Source: Clostridia bacterium
GTDB taxonomy: Bacteria; Bacillota; Clostridia; TANB77; CAG-508
NCBI GenBank assembly: GCA_022797215.1
Contig: JAAWKD010000020.1
Span: 1 to 42,185 of the forward strand
DNA: 42,185 nt
Direction of reading: 5' to 3'
Part shown: positions 9,167-18,788 of the stretch, piece by piece
Layout: every line of letters starts with the position of its first letter
How positions within the stretch are numbered: position 1 is the stretch's first letter
Made by a program: the position numbers and the translations under genes
The notes under the pieces: model-generated
What the model was told of the DNA's origin: nothing
Seen by the model: only the letters and a program-made list of their open reading frames with translations
The model's database searches: none

Positions 9167-10159
9167 ATGCTAGTTACATTTATTATTGTAGCATATAATG
9201 CAGAAAAGGTAATAGAGAGTTGTTTGACTTCATTAAAAAATCAGAATTATCCACATGAAGAAATTGAAGTAATATTAGTAGACAGTTCTTCAACTGATAA
9301 TACAAAACAGTTAATGATGCAATTTCAAGAAAAGGCAAAAGAGGAATATAATAGAGTTCTTGTACTAGATAACCCTAAAAGAACTTTACCTTGTGGATGG
9401 AATGTAGCATTAAAAGAAGCAAAAGGTGAAGTGGTTGTCCGAGTGGATGCCCATACTATTTATCCAGAAGATTTTATTCAAAAGAATGTGAAAGAAATAG
9501 AAAAAGGGGAAGATATTGTTGGAGGACAATGCATCAGTATTACGAAAAATGATACGAAGTGGGAAAAGGTATTACTTTCAGCAGAAGAATCAATATTCGG
9601 GTGTGGAATTGCTGATTTTCGTAGAAAAAAGGAGAGGAAATATGTTAGTACACTAGCATTTGCTATGTATCGAAAAAAGGTATTTGATGAAGTAGGACCA
9701 TATAATGAGAATTTAGCTAGAACAGAAGATAATGAGATGCATTATAGAATGAAAAAAGTAGGATACCGATTTTTATTATCTCCAGACATTGTAACATATA
9801 GATATGCTAGAAATACTTTAAAAGATATGATAAAACAAAAATATAATAATGGAAAATGGATAGGAATTACAATAAGATATTGTCCTAGATGTTTTTCTAT
9901 TTATCATTTTGTACCATTATTTTTTATACTTGCCATTTTAGGAAGTATAGTATTTACAATTTTTAATATACCTTATTTCTTAATAGCACTATTAGGAGCT
10001 TATGGAATTTTTAATTTGTGTAATATAGTGATATTAGTTTACAATAAACAATTTACAATATCACACTTATTTATTCCAATTGTACTATTTTTATTACATG
10101 TTAGTTATGGAATAGGTACATTAGTAGGAATTTTCAAAGGAATGCTTAGAAAAAGTTAG
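9167..10159 (+). CDS. GT2 glycosyltransferase with C-terminal membrane helices (ExoA-like)
   Basis: Inverting glycosyltransferase of 330 residues. The GT-A fold begins FIIVAYNAEKVIESCL, has VDSSSTDNT for nucleotide binding and VDAHTIYPEDF as the DXD-equivalent region, and RTEDNEMHYRMKKVGY, where the ED pair would carry the catalytic base. About 80 C-terminal residues form two or three membrane helices, as in ExoA-type enzymes acting on lipid-linked intermediates. AAAAGGAG lies before the ATG, 12 bases after the priming transferase, so it may add the second sugar. The sugar is unknown. Confidence 0.88.
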   Translation: MLVTFIIVAYNAEKVIESCLTSLKNQNYPHEEIEVILVDSSSTDNTKQLMMQFQEKAKEEYNRVLVLDNPKRTLPCGWNVALKEAKGEVVVRVDAHTIYPEDFIQKNVKEIEKGEDIVGGQCISITKNDTKWEKVLLSAEESIFGCGIADFRRKKERKYVSTLAFAMYRKKVFDEVGPYNENLARTEDNEMHYRMKKVGYRFLLSPDIVTYRYARNTLKDMIKQKYNNGKWIGITIRYCPRCFSIYHFVPLFFILAILGSIVFTIFNIPYFLIALLGAYGIFNLCNIVILVYNKQFTISHLFIPIVLFLLHVSYGIGTLVGIFKGMLRKS

Positions 10160-10168
10160 GAGAATAAA

Positions 10169-11137
10169 ATGGTGAGATTTTCTTTTATTGTACCAGTATA
10201 CAATGCAGAAAAATATTTAAAGAGATGCTTAGATGCTTTACTCAAACAGTCTTTTAAGGATTTTGAAGTTATTTTAATTGATGATGGTTCTAAAGACAAT
10301 AGCGTAAATATTATTAAAGAATATCAAGAAAAAAATAAAAATATTGTGTTATATGAAAATAAAGAAAATAAGGGCGTATCGTATAGTAGAAATGTAGGAA
10401 TACAAAACGCGCAGGGGGAATATTTAGTATTTTGCGATGCAGATGACTGGTATGCAGAAAATACCTTAGAAATATTTGATAAAGCTATTATCAAATACGA
10501 TTCAGACTTTGTAGTTGCTAATTATTATGTGGCATATGAAGGAAAGAAGATTGAAATAAATATGACAAAGATATTCGAAAGAACAGAAATAACAAAACAA
10601 GAATGTATAGCATATATGCAATCTAGTTCAGTTACAAAAGCAATCAAAAGAGAGTTGTTTATACAAAATAGTATAAGTTATCCAATTAATGTAAGACGTT
10701 GTGAAGAATTATCTGTAATTCCTGTTCTAGCATATAAAAGTCAAAAGCCAATTTGCATACCAGATGTTGTATATTATTATTACCAAAATAAGAATTCTGC
10801 TTCGAATACAAAAGTAAAGGACTATTCTTTTTTTGATGTCACCTTTAATGAATTTAAAAAGGAGTTAGATAATAATTATTATCAAGTAGAAGTTGAGTTT
10901 AGAGCTATTGAACAGTTATTTTATAGTAAACTATTGGTTATGCTAAAATCAAAAGCTGATAAGAAAGCCATTGTACAGGAAATTGAGAATTTTAAGATAG
11001 CATATCCAAACTTTTTGAAAAACCAATACCTAAAAAATTATAATAAGGCAAAGATTATTTTTATAAAAGTATTAAATTATAAGATGTTATTCTTAGCCAA
11101 ACTTTTTGCTAGAATACATGAAAAACTAACAGGATAG
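10169..11137 (+). CDS. GT2 glycosyltransferase
   Basis: Family 2 glycosyltransferase of 322 residues, cytoplasmic or peripheral. FSFIVPVYNAEKYLKRCL starts the GT-A fold, LIDDGSKDNS binds the nucleotide, NKGVSYSRNVGI is the conserved middle block and FCDADDWY holds the metal-binding DXD. Unlike its neighbours, the region after the DXD has RRCEELSVIPVLAYKS in place of the usual GEDxxF block, so the base residue is less clear. The C-terminal 110 residues are variable and basic. It is 9 bases after the previous gene. Donor and linkage unknown. Confidence 0.88.
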   Translation: MVRFSFIVPVYNAEKYLKRCLDALLKQSFKDFEVILIDDGSKDNSVNIIKEYQEKNKNIVLYENKENKGVSYSRNVGIQNAQGEYLVFCDADDWYAENTLEIFDKAIIKYDSDFVVANYYVAYEGKKIEINMTKIFERTEITKQECIAYMQSSSVTKAIKRELFIQNSISYPINVRRCEELSVIPVLAYKSQKPICIPDVVYYYYQNKNSASNTKVKDYSFFDVTFNEFKKELDNNYYQVEVEFRAIEQLFYSKLLVMLKSKADKKAIVQEIENFKIAYPNFLKNQYLKNYNKAKIIFIKVLNYKMLFLAKLFARIHEKLTG

Positions 11138-11145
11138 GGGAAAAG

Positions 11146-12150
11146 ATGAAATTAAGTATTATTATACCAGTATATAATGTAGAAAAGTACATAATAGATT
11201 GCTTAGATTCTATCTATCAAAGTAAGGCTGATTTGGACCAGGTTGAGGTTTTATGTATTGATGATAAGGGAAATGATAATAGTATTGAATTAATAAAAGA
11301 ATATGTAAAAAGTAATAAGATTAGTAATTTAACAATACTATATCATCAACAAAATAAAGGGCTTAGTGAGGCACGAAATACTGGTATTAGTCAAGCTACT
11401 GGGAAATATATTTGTTTTTTAGATAGTGATGATATGATAGAAATGTCTAAATTAGAAAAAATGGTAGATAAAGCAATTGCACAAGACCTAGATATTTTAG
11501 AAGGAAATATGAAAGAAGTTTCAGAGACGAAGGTAAATATTCAATCTGGTATAGAAGAGGAAAATAGGGATACTACTGAGATATTGAATGGTGATAAATA
11601 TTTTTATATGTCTGCTAAGAATGAAAGATATTTTCCAATGGCTTGTAGCCGTATCTATAAAAGTATATATTTAAAAGGTAAATTCTTTTTTAAGCCAGGA
11701 CTTAAATTTGAAGATGAGGAATTTTCACCTAGAGTTATTATTAGTGCTAATAGAATACAGTATTATGATACTATATTTTATATTTATCGCAGAAGAGATG
11801 ATAGTATTACAACCAATATGACAAAGAATAATCAGTGGGTTGATAGCTATCTAGAAATTATGAATAGCTTAACAGAATTTGCTAAAACGATTAGGGATAA
11901 AAAGAGTTATGGACCTTTGCAAGAGAGAATTGCAAATTTTGCATTATCTATATTAAAAAATCCGATTGCTTATGGGACAACAGATGAGAATTTAAAAGAA
12001 ATTATAAATTTAGTAAAAGAAAAGAAACTATATAAAATACCACAGAAAAGCAAAAATAGATTAATTAAACTTCAAGGATATTTAATGCAATATCCTAAAT
12101 TATTTATTAGAATTTACAAAAAACAAAAAGGAATGGGAGAATGGAAGTAA
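11146..12150 (+). CDS. GT2 glycosyltransferase
   Basis: Family 2 glycosyltransferase of 334 residues. LSIIIPVYNVEKYIIDCL opens the GT-A domain, CIDDKGNDNS is the nucleotide site, NKGLSEARNTGI the central block, FLDSDDMIE the DXD, and KFEDEEFSPRVI the acidic pair expected to include the catalytic base. CSRIYKSIYLKGKFFF matches the acceptor-side segment common in capsule GT2 enzymes. The last 10 bases overlap the polymerase gene, implying translational coupling. Substrate not predictable. Confidence 0.88.
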   Translation: MKLSIIIPVYNVEKYIIDCLDSIYQSKADLDQVEVLCIDDKGNDNSIELIKEYVKSNKISNLTILYHQQNKGLSEARNTGISQATGKYICFLDSDDMIEMSKLEKMVDKAIAQDLDILEGNMKEVSETKVNIQSGIEEENRDTTEILNGDKYFYMSAKNERYFPMACSRIYKSIYLKGKFFFKPGLKFEDEEFSPRVIISANRIQYYDTIFYIYRRRDDSITTNMTKNNQWVDSYLEIMNSLTEFAKTIRDKKSYGPLQERIANFALSILKNPIAYGTTDENLKEIINLVKEKKLYKIPQKSKNRLIKLQGYLMQYPKLFIRIYKKQKGMGEWK

Positions 12151-13586
12151 TTAAGAAAATAGTTGATACATTAAAGATAAATCAATTTATTAGAATTTTA
12201 GTAGAACTTACTTTATTGGTAATGTTATTCAATGTACATATTGTCTTAGGTGGAATATTTACGATTGTTATTTTACTAGAAATTATATTAACAAAAGATA
12301 ATAAAAATTTATTATTTATATATCTATTTTTATCGTTTTTCGATGAAGTATTAGTTATAGATATAATACATGGATCTGTTTCTAGAATCATAATGGTAGT
12401 GATTTTTATAAAGCTTATGATATATATTATGAAGAACAGAATAATTCCTAATAAATATCAAGTAGCATTAATAGCTTTTTTCATTGTTTCTTTTTTAATA
12501 GGAGTTATAACAATAGGATTTAATCTAGAAGTGATACTAATTTTCTTTAACATTGTTATTTTTACATGCTTTTCTATGGTGTTGAAATTTAAAGATATAG
12601 AAGAAGTTGATTATTTTATAGAGACATTATGTTTTACGATTGTAGTAGCTGTGCTTAATAGTGTGCTATATGGAATAATGACTAATAATTTTTTGGAAGA
12701 ATTAGAGGGTACTAGAATTGTTTATCGTTTTAAAGGCACTTATGAGCCGAATTTTATGTGTTTGTACAGTAACTTAGCGATATTATCATTAATAACAATA
12801 AAAGAGAAATTTAGTCATAAAATACTATATTACTTTATTGGTGCTATTTTTGTAAATACCGCAATTGCAACTGTTAGTATGACAGGAATTACTACATTAG
12901 GTTTAGCTATTTTTATTTATGTAATTTTTAAAAGAAAAAATTGGAAGAAAGAATTATTAGATCTACTAGGAATTATTATGTTGACGATAGTGATATTTGG
13001 AGGTATTCAAATATCAAATAAGATAATAGAAATGAGAAGTTTGGAAGTTAAAGAAATACAAAATGTACAGAGTGAACAAAATAAAGATAGTAATACAGTA
13101 AATAAAGAAGATAGAGTAAATTCACAAACGGCGGCAAATAATGAAGATCAAGATAAAAAGAGTGGATTAGGAGCAAGAATTGAATGGCTAGAAGAGTTAC
13201 TAATGGATGGAAGATTAGAAACTTTAACCTCAGGTAGGCTACCTCTTGCCAGAACATTTGTTCAAGCATCGTTTAATAGACCAATTTTAAATATTCTGTT
13301 AGGAAATGATGCAAGAAGTAAAACTTTGTATTGTAACTTTTTTGACGGAGAAAGATATTCACATAATAGCTATATTGATTGTTTGTATAATTTTGGTATT
13401 ATTGGATTTTTTATAGCAGTTGGATTTGTTTGGTATAGGACTATAAAAAATATTTATTTTAGTCAGTGCATTGTAAAAAGTAATTATGCCAAGAATATTA
13501 AGCTAATTAGAATTATGTTACTAGTATACGCCTTAGCCTTAAGCTTATATACAAAAAGAATGTTTTTAGTTTTTTTCTTATTATAA
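12141..13586 (+). CDS. Wzy-like polysaccharide polymerase/O-antigen ligase-type membrane protein
   Basis: Polytopic membrane protein of 481 residues, with about ten hydrophobic helices and a long extracytoplasmic loop between about residues 295 and 380. That loop is hydrophilic at first (rich in N, Q, E, K) and then carries LGARIEWLEELLMDGRLETLTSGRLPL, a G-R-containing periplasmic-loop pattern seen in Wzy/WaaL proteins (written here as three joined blocks: GARIEWLEELL, DGRLETLTSG, RLPL). SHNSYIDCLYNFGIIG after it matches the HNxxL-like motif of the Wzy_C/O-antigen ligase family. It would polymerise repeat units outside the membrane. It overlaps the preceding GT2 by 10 bases. Confidence 0.82.
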   Translation: MEVIKKIVDTLKINQFIRILVELTLLVMLFNVHIVLGGIFTIVILLEIILTKDNKNLLFIYLFLSFFDEVLVIDIIHGSVSRIIMVVIFIKLMIYIMKNRIIPNKYQVALIAFFIVSFLIGVITIGFNLEVILIFFNIVIFTCFSMVLKFKDIEEVDYFIETLCFTIVVAVLNSVLYGIMTNNFLEELEGTRIVYRFKGTYEPNFMCLYSNLAILSLITIKEKFSHKILYYFIGAIFVNTAIATVSMTGITTLGLAIFIYVIFKRKNWKKELLDLLGIIMLTIVIFGGIQISNKIIEMRSLEVKEIQNVQSEQNKDSNTVNKEDRVNSQTAANNEDQDKKSGLGARIEWLEELLMDGRLETLTSGRLPLARTFVQASFNRPILNILLGNDARSKTLYCNFFDGERYSHNSYIDCLYNFGIIGFFIAVGFVWYRTIKNIYFSQCIVKSNYAKNIKLIRIMLLVYALALSLYTKRMFLVFFLL

Positions 13587-13603
13587 AAGTAAAGGAATAA
13601 AGT

Positions 13604-14605
13604 ATGAAGATATCAATTATTATACCCATTTATAATGGAGAAAAATATTTAGAGGAATGTTTAAAAAGTATTACTAATCAAACCTATCCTGATTTTGAAG
13701 TCATTTTAGTAAATGATGGCTCAACAGATAAGTCAAAAGAGATATGTGAAGAATGGGTTCAAGAAGACTCAAGATTTTGCTTATATAACAATAAAAATTA
13801 TGGTGTCTCATATAGTAGAAATTTTGGTATTGATAAAGCTTTGGGAGAGTATATTACATTTATTGATTGTGACGATTTTGTAGAAAAGGATATGTTATCA
13901 ATATTAGTACAAGAATGTTCACAATATGATTTTATTATGGGAAACTATAGTAGGTATTATCCTAATAACAAGATAGTTAATAATGTGCCTATAGAGACAA
14001 GAGAGTATAATAAACAAGAGTTTTTAAATTCTTTTTGGGACTTGTATTTTTCCTATATGATAAATTCACCATGCAATAGATTATATAAAACTAGTATAAT
14101 TCAAAGTAAAAATATTAGATTTAGTACAGATTATGAATTAGGTGAAGACTTGATTTTTAATCTACAGTATATAGAAAATAGTGATACTTTTTATACAACT
14201 AATCAATATTTGTATTACTATAGAGAAAGTGAAAATTCTTTAACCACGAAATATAGAAATGATTATTTAGAAATACAATTACAATTAAATGAATTTATAA
14301 AGGAATTTTCTATTAGAAATGGTATGGATAATGAAGAAAGTCAAGAGCAATTAAGAAGGAATACTAGCAACATTATAATTAGTAGTATACAAAGTTTATT
14401 TTTATCAACTTGTAAATTAAGCCGCAAACAAGTGAAACAAAAACTGAAGGAGTATTTAGAAAAACAGGAAATAGAAACCTTAAAGGAAGTACAGTATTCA
14501 GAAAAAAGATTACAAATATTTAAAAAAATGATAGAAAAGAAGAAAATTAGAACTATCATTTGGTATAGTAGAAGTAAGGAATGGATAAGAAAAATATTAA
14601 AATAA
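13604..14605 (+). CDS. GT2 glycosyltransferase
   Basis: Family 2 enzyme of 333 residues. ISIIIPIYNGEKYLEECL, LVNDGSTDKSKEI, YGVSYSRNFGIDKA and FIDCDDFVEKDML give the GT-A core and DXD; YELGEDLIFNLQYI contains the GED block with the likely catalytic base. NSPCNRLYKTSII is the acceptor-side conserved segment. The C-terminus is strongly basic (KKMIEKKKIRTII), compatible with membrane association. It has an AAAGGA site and an 18-base gap from the polymerase gene. The next GT2 is similar enough that the two may be diverged duplicates. Confidence 0.88.
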   Translation: MKISIIIPIYNGEKYLEECLKSITNQTYPDFEVILVNDGSTDKSKEICEEWVQEDSRFCLYNNKNYGVSYSRNFGIDKALGEYITFIDCDDFVEKDMLSILVQECSQYDFIMGNYSRYYPNNKIVNNVPIETREYNKQEFLNSFWDLYFSYMINSPCNRLYKTSIIQSKNIRFSTDYELGEDLIFNLQYIENSDTFYTTNQYLYYYRESENSLTTKYRNDYLEIQLQLNEFIKEFSIRNGMDNEESQEQLRRNTSNIIISSIQSLFLSTCKLSRKQVKQKLKEYLEKQEIETLKEVQYSEKRLQIFKKMIEKKKIRTIIWYSRSKEWIRKILK

Positions 14606-14616
14606 GGAAGAAAGAT

Positions 14617-15570
14617 ATGGAAGAAAAAATCTCCGTTATTATACCTATATATCAAGTAGAGAATTTTTTGAGGAAATGTATTGAAACAATAGTAGAACAG
14701 ACTTATCAAAATTTAGAGATTATTTTAGTAGATGATGGTTCAAAAGATAATTGCCCTCAAATTTGTGATGAATATGCTAGAAAAGATGAAAGAATAAAAG
14801 TGATTCATAAAGAAAATGGTGGCTTATCAGATGCTAGGAATGTAGGAATTGAAAATGCCACGGGAGACTACTTATTCTTCATAGATAGTGATGATTGGGT
14901 AGAAAAAGATATATTATCACATTTATATATTATGTTGAAAGAAAATAAAGCAGATATAGCCGAATGCCAGTATGAAAAGGTATATCAAGAACAAGATATT
15001 ATTGAAAATGAAAAAGAAAAAGTAATGCTTTTACAACCTAGACAAGCTTTAGAAAACTTAGCTGTAGAGAATAAAATAAATAATATAATTATATGTAGTA
15101 AGTTGTATAAAAGCAAATTGTTTAGAGAAATAAGGTTTCCAAAAGGAAAAATTCATGAAGATGAATATACAACTTACAAGCTATTTTATATGGCAAATAA
15201 AATTGTAGTGACAAATTTAAAACTATATTATTATAGACAAAGAGAAGGAAGCATTATTGTAACGAAGTTTAATCCAAAAAGATTAGATGTTATTCAAGCA
15301 TATGAGGAAAGATTAAAATTTTATCAAAAGAAGGATGAAAAACATTTATATAAGTTAGAAATAACAAAGTTTTTATATATTTTATTGTATTGCTATTATC
15401 ATTCTAAAAAGGCAAAATTTGATAAGCAAACAATAAAAAATATTAAGACTAAATATAAAAAAGTGTATAAACAATATTGTAAAGTAAATCCGATGATTTC
15501 AAAAGAAAAAGTAAAATATGGACTGATATATTTAGTACCAAATTTAGTTTTCATTTTACCAATTATATGA
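14617..15570 (+). CDS. GT2 glycosyltransferase
   Basis: Family 2 enzyme. The ATG at 14617 is preferred over an in-frame ATG at 14581: AGGAAG at 14605-14610 lies six bases before it, and the upstream ATG would overlap the previous gene and add a basic tail not seen in the family. KISVIIPIYQVENFLRKC, LVDDGSKDNCPQICDEY, GGLSDARNVGIENA, FIDSDDWVEKDIL and IHEDEYTTYKLFY show nucleotide site, DXD and catalytic acidic pair. This is the most canonical of the five GT2 enzymes in the operon, close in style to EpsJ/WaaB-type capsule enzymes. The sugar is unknown. Confidence 0.88.
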   Translation: MEEKISVIIPIYQVENFLRKCIETIVEQTYQNLEIILVDDGSKDNCPQICDEYARKDERIKVIHKENGGLSDARNVGIENATGDYLFFIDSDDWVEKDILSHLYIMLKENKADIAECQYEKVYQEQDIIENEKEKVMLLQPRQALENLAVENKINNIIICSKLYKSKLFREIRFPKGKIHEDEYTTYKLFYMANKIVVTNLKLYYYRQREGSIIVTKFNPKRLDVIQAYEERLKFYQKKDEKHLYKLEITKFLYILLYCYYHSKKAKFDKQTIKNIKTKYKKVYKQYCKVNPMISKEKVKYGLIYLVPNLVFILPII

Positions 15571-15597
15571 AGTAAAGAAAGGATATATATATAAGAT

Positions 15598-17160
15598 ATG
15601 GAGAATAGCAAGAACAAAAGATTGGCAATTAATATAATAGCAAATATGGTAGCTTTTGCTGTGAATTTTGTTATTAGCTTTTTCTTAACACCATATATAG
15701 TTGAAAATGTAGGAAAAGAAGTATATGGATTTGTATCACTAGGAAATAATTTTGTAAATTATGCTGCGCTTGTATCATTAGCGATTAATTCTATGGCAAG
15801 TAGATTTATTACAATTAAAATTCATGAAGAAGATTATGATACAGCCAATAAATATTTTGCATCAGTTATTATATCTAATATAATAGTTTGCTCTATTTTG
15901 ATAGTGCCAGCCATTTTAATAGTACTCTTTATGGATAAAATGATGGAAGTTCCAGTTGGGCATATTAATGATATAAAAATTTTATGGGTACTACTATTTA
16001 TCAATTTTTTTATCACAATTATAGGAGATGTTTATAAAACAGCAACTTTTGCAACTAATAGAATAGATGTGTCAGCCAAAATAGAAATAAAGTCATATAT
16101 GATAAAATCTGTTATTTTATTAGGTGCTTACTATTTTCTAAATCCATATGTTTTGTATATAGGAATTGCAACTATTATATCAACGATATATAATACATTT
16201 AAAAATATACGATATACAAAAAAAGCATTACCACAAGTAAAATTTGAAAGAAATAATTTTGATAAAGTACGCTTGAAGGAATTATTCTTTTCAGGCATAT
16301 GGAATACAGTAAGTAGAGTGGGATCCATTATACTAACAGAATTAGACTTGTTGTTATCTAATATTTTAATAGGTGCCACAGCAATGGGAACACTATCACT
16401 AGTGAAAATCATACCAAATTATATTGTATCATTAGTATCAAACATTACAGCAGCATTTATGCCACAATTAACAATTTCTTATGCAAAAGATAAAGCTCAA
16501 TTGATTAAAGAATTTAAAAATGCAATTAGAATTATGATATTTTTTAATACAATTGTTTATGGAGGAATTATTGCTTTATCGGATAAATTCTATATGTTAT
16601 GGCTAGATATTACTAATATAGAAGAATTAAGACTAATGTATTATGTAGGCATTGTATCTATTATGGACTGTCTCATTAGTTCGGTTATGTATCCTATATT
16701 TAATATATTTACAGTATATAATAAGCTAAAAATATCTTCTGTTTCAGTGATTATAACTGGTATTATTAGTTTGATTACAACAGTAATTGTTGTAAAATTT
16801 ACGAATTTAGGATTATATGCCATTGCAGGAGTGAGTCTCTGTGTGGTAATGATAAGAAATTTGTGTGTATTAATACCATATACAACAAAACTTCTAAAAT
16901 TGCGTTGGTACGAGTTATATAGATATATAGGGCTAAATATTTTTGCTTTAGCAGTAGCTGTTATTATCGGCTTTATTTATAAGTCTATATTTGAAATTAA
17001 TGGTTGGATGAGTTTTTTCATAACATGTGCATTAACAGCCATTACGATAGCAATTACAAATTTTATTATTGTACTTACTAGGGATGAAAGGGAAATGATA
17101 TTTGGAAAGATTTTAAAGAAGTTAAAAAGAAACAAAAGGATGGAGGAAAATGATAAATGA
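15598..17160 (+). CDS. Wzx-type flippase (MOP/PST family oligosaccharide exporter)
   Basis: Membrane protein of 520 residues with 12-14 predicted helices that should flip the undecaprenyl-linked repeat unit to the outer face. The start NKRLAINIIANMVAFAVNF and FFLTPYIVENVGKEVYGF are typical of the PST family, and FFSGIWNTVSRVGSIILTE matches the central repeat start. The Shine-Dalgarno candidate AAAGGA is 14 bases from the ATG, farther than usual, which may lower translation. Its end overlaps the next gene in ATGA. Confidence 0.9.
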   Translation: MENSKNKRLAINIIANMVAFAVNFVISFFLTPYIVENVGKEVYGFVSLGNNFVNYAALVSLAINSMASRFITIKIHEEDYDTANKYFASVIISNIIVCSILIVPAILIVLFMDKMMEVPVGHINDIKILWVLLFINFFITIIGDVYKTATFATNRIDVSAKIEIKSYMIKSVILLGAYYFLNPYVLYIGIATIISTIYNTFKNIRYTKKALPQVKFERNNFDKVRLKELFFSGIWNTVSRVGSIILTELDLLLSNILIGATAMGTLSLVKIIPNYIVSLVSNITAAFMPQLTISYAKDKAQLIKEFKNAIRIMIFFNTIVYGGIIALSDKFYMLWLDITNIEELRLMYYVGIVSIMDCLISSVMYPIFNIFTVYNKLKISSVSVIITGIISLITTVIVVKFTNLGLYAIAGVSLCVVMIRNLCVLIPYTTKLLKLRWYELYRYIGLNIFALAVAVIIGFIYKSIFEINGWMSFFITCALTAITIAITNFIIVLTRDEREMIFGKILKKLKRNKRMEENDK

Positions 17161-18779
17161 ACATATTAGCAGTTATTCCAGCAAGAGGTGGTTCAAAAGG
17201 AATACCAAGAAAAAATGTTAGACTAATGAATGGAGAACCATTAATATCATATGCTATAAAAAATAGTTTGTGTTCAAAATATATAACAGATGTTGTGGTA
17301 ACTACAGACGATGAAGAAATAGCGAGTATTTCTGAATGTTATGGTGCAGAGACTATGCTAAGGGATAAGGGATTAGCAGAAGACCATATAACATTAGATC
17401 CTGTTATTTATGATGCAACGATAAAGACAGAAAAACAAAAAAATAAAACATATGATATTATCATAACCTTACAACCTACTTCACCAGTTTTAAAAGCTAG
17501 TACCTTAGATAATGCAATAGAAAACTTTATAGAGAATAATTATGATACAATTATTAGTGCAGTAAATAGACCGCATTTATCATGGGGGGAAAAAGAAAAT
17601 CAAATTGTTCCTAAGTATGAAAAAAGATTAAATAGACAACAGCTACCTAAAAATTATGTTGAAACAGGAGCATTTTTTATTACAAAGAGAAATATAATGA
17701 ATGAGAACACCAGAATAGGTGAAACAGTTTCGATTTATGAAGTACCAGAAGAAGAAAGTATAGATATCGATAGTACAGAAGATTGGTTACTATGTGAAAA
17801 CTTACTAAAAAAGAAGAGAATTGTTTTAAGATGTGATGGGTATAAAGAAATTGGAATGGGACATATTTATCATTGCTTAACATTAGCTTATGCACTTACA
17901 GGACATGAAGTTATATTTGTAACTAATGAAAAATATAAAGAAGGCTTAAAGAAAATCCAGGACTCCTACATGCAATACACAACAATTCAAAATGATCAGG
18001 ACTTTTTTGACTTTTTAGAAGTGTACAAGCCAGATATTGTGGTAAATGATTGCTTAGACACAGAAGAAGAATATATTAAAAAGTTAAAAGAACTATGTGG
18101 AAAAGTAATATCCATAGAGGATATGGGAGAAGGTGCAAAATATGCTGATATTGTTATCAACGCACTATATAGCCAAAAGAAAAATTGCAATGAATATTGC
18201 GGTGAAAAATATGTATGTTTAAGGAATGAATTTTTAATTAGCAAACCAAAGAAATTTCATGAGGTGGTAGAAAATATATTAGTTGTATTTGGAGGAACAG
18301 ATCCTTCTAATTTGACCCAAAAGGTATATCAGATAGCAAAAGAAATAACAAAGACACACCCTGAAATATGTTTTACATTTATAACAGGAATTGGATACAA
18401 TTGTGAAGAAGATAACTTAGTATCAGAAGAAGATCAGCATATAAAAGTATTAAAGAATGTAAGTAACATCAGCAAGTATATGCAACAAGCAGATATAGCA
18501 TTTACTTCTCAAGGAAGAACGGTATATGAACTAGCAAGTTTAGGAATTCCATCTATTGTACTAGCACAAAATCAAAGAGAATTATTGCATACTTTTGCAC
18601 AGATGCCTAATGGATTTATGAATTTAGGATTAGGTATAAGCATTTCAGCAGAAACAATAAAGAATACTTTGGAATGGCTTATTCAGACCCCACAGATAAG
18701 AGAAGAAATGAGAGAATTAATGCTAAAAAATGATTTAAAGGATGGATTAAATAGAGAATTAGAATTAATATTAAATTAA
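17157..18779 (+). CDS. Fusion of CMP-nonulosonate cytidylyltransferase (NeuA/PseF-like) and PseG-like UDP-sugar hydrolase
   Basis: Two enzymes in one 540-residue chain. Residues 1 to about 218 are a CMP-sialate synthetase-type domain with the P-loop-like IPARGGSKGIPRKN, DVVVTTDDEEIA and LQPTSPV motifs. From about 222 the chain continues as a PseG-like domain: VLRCDGYKEIGMGHIYHC contains the GMGH catalytic histidine, and VFGGTDPSNLT and FTSQGRTVYELASLGIP form the nucleotide-binding half. PseG removes UDP from a 2,4-diamino-2,4,6-trideoxy sugar, feeding the synthase encoded next. In Bacillus subtilis the equivalents SpsF and SpsG are separate. This points to pseudaminic- or legionaminic-type acid rather than Neu5Ac. 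Confidence 0.85.
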   Translation: MNILAVIPARGGSKGIPRKNVRLMNGEPLISYAIKNSLCSKYITDVVVTTDDEEIASISECYGAETMLRDKGLAEDHITLDPVIYDATIKTEKQKNKTYDIIITLQPTSPVLKASTLDNAIENFIENNYDTIISAVNRPHLSWGEKENQIVPKYEKRLNRQQLPKNYVETGAFFITKRNIMNENTRIGETVSIYEVPEEESIDIDSTEDWLLCENLLKKKRIVLRCDGYKEIGMGHIYHCLTLAYALTGHEVIFVTNEKYKEGLKKIQDSYMQYTTIQNDQDFFDFLEVYKPDIVVNDCLDTEEEYIKKLKELCGKVISIEDMGEGAKYADIVINALYSQKKNCNEYCGEKYVCLRNEFLISKPKKFHEVVENILVVFGGTDPSNLTQKVYQIAKEITKTHPEICFTFITGIGYNCEEDNLVSEEDQHIKVLKNVSNISKYMQQADIAFTSQGRTVYELASLGIPSIVLAQNQRELLHTFAQMPNGFMNLGLGISISAETIKNTLEWLIQTPQIREEMRELMLKNDLKDGLNRELELILN

Positions 18780-18788
18780 GGAGAAGAT

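Noticed and set aside
17157..18779. The NeuA-PseG chain as two genes merged by a missed stop
   Set aside because: The frame is open throughout, the linker is short and natural, and no ribosome site or ATG is present at the domain border.
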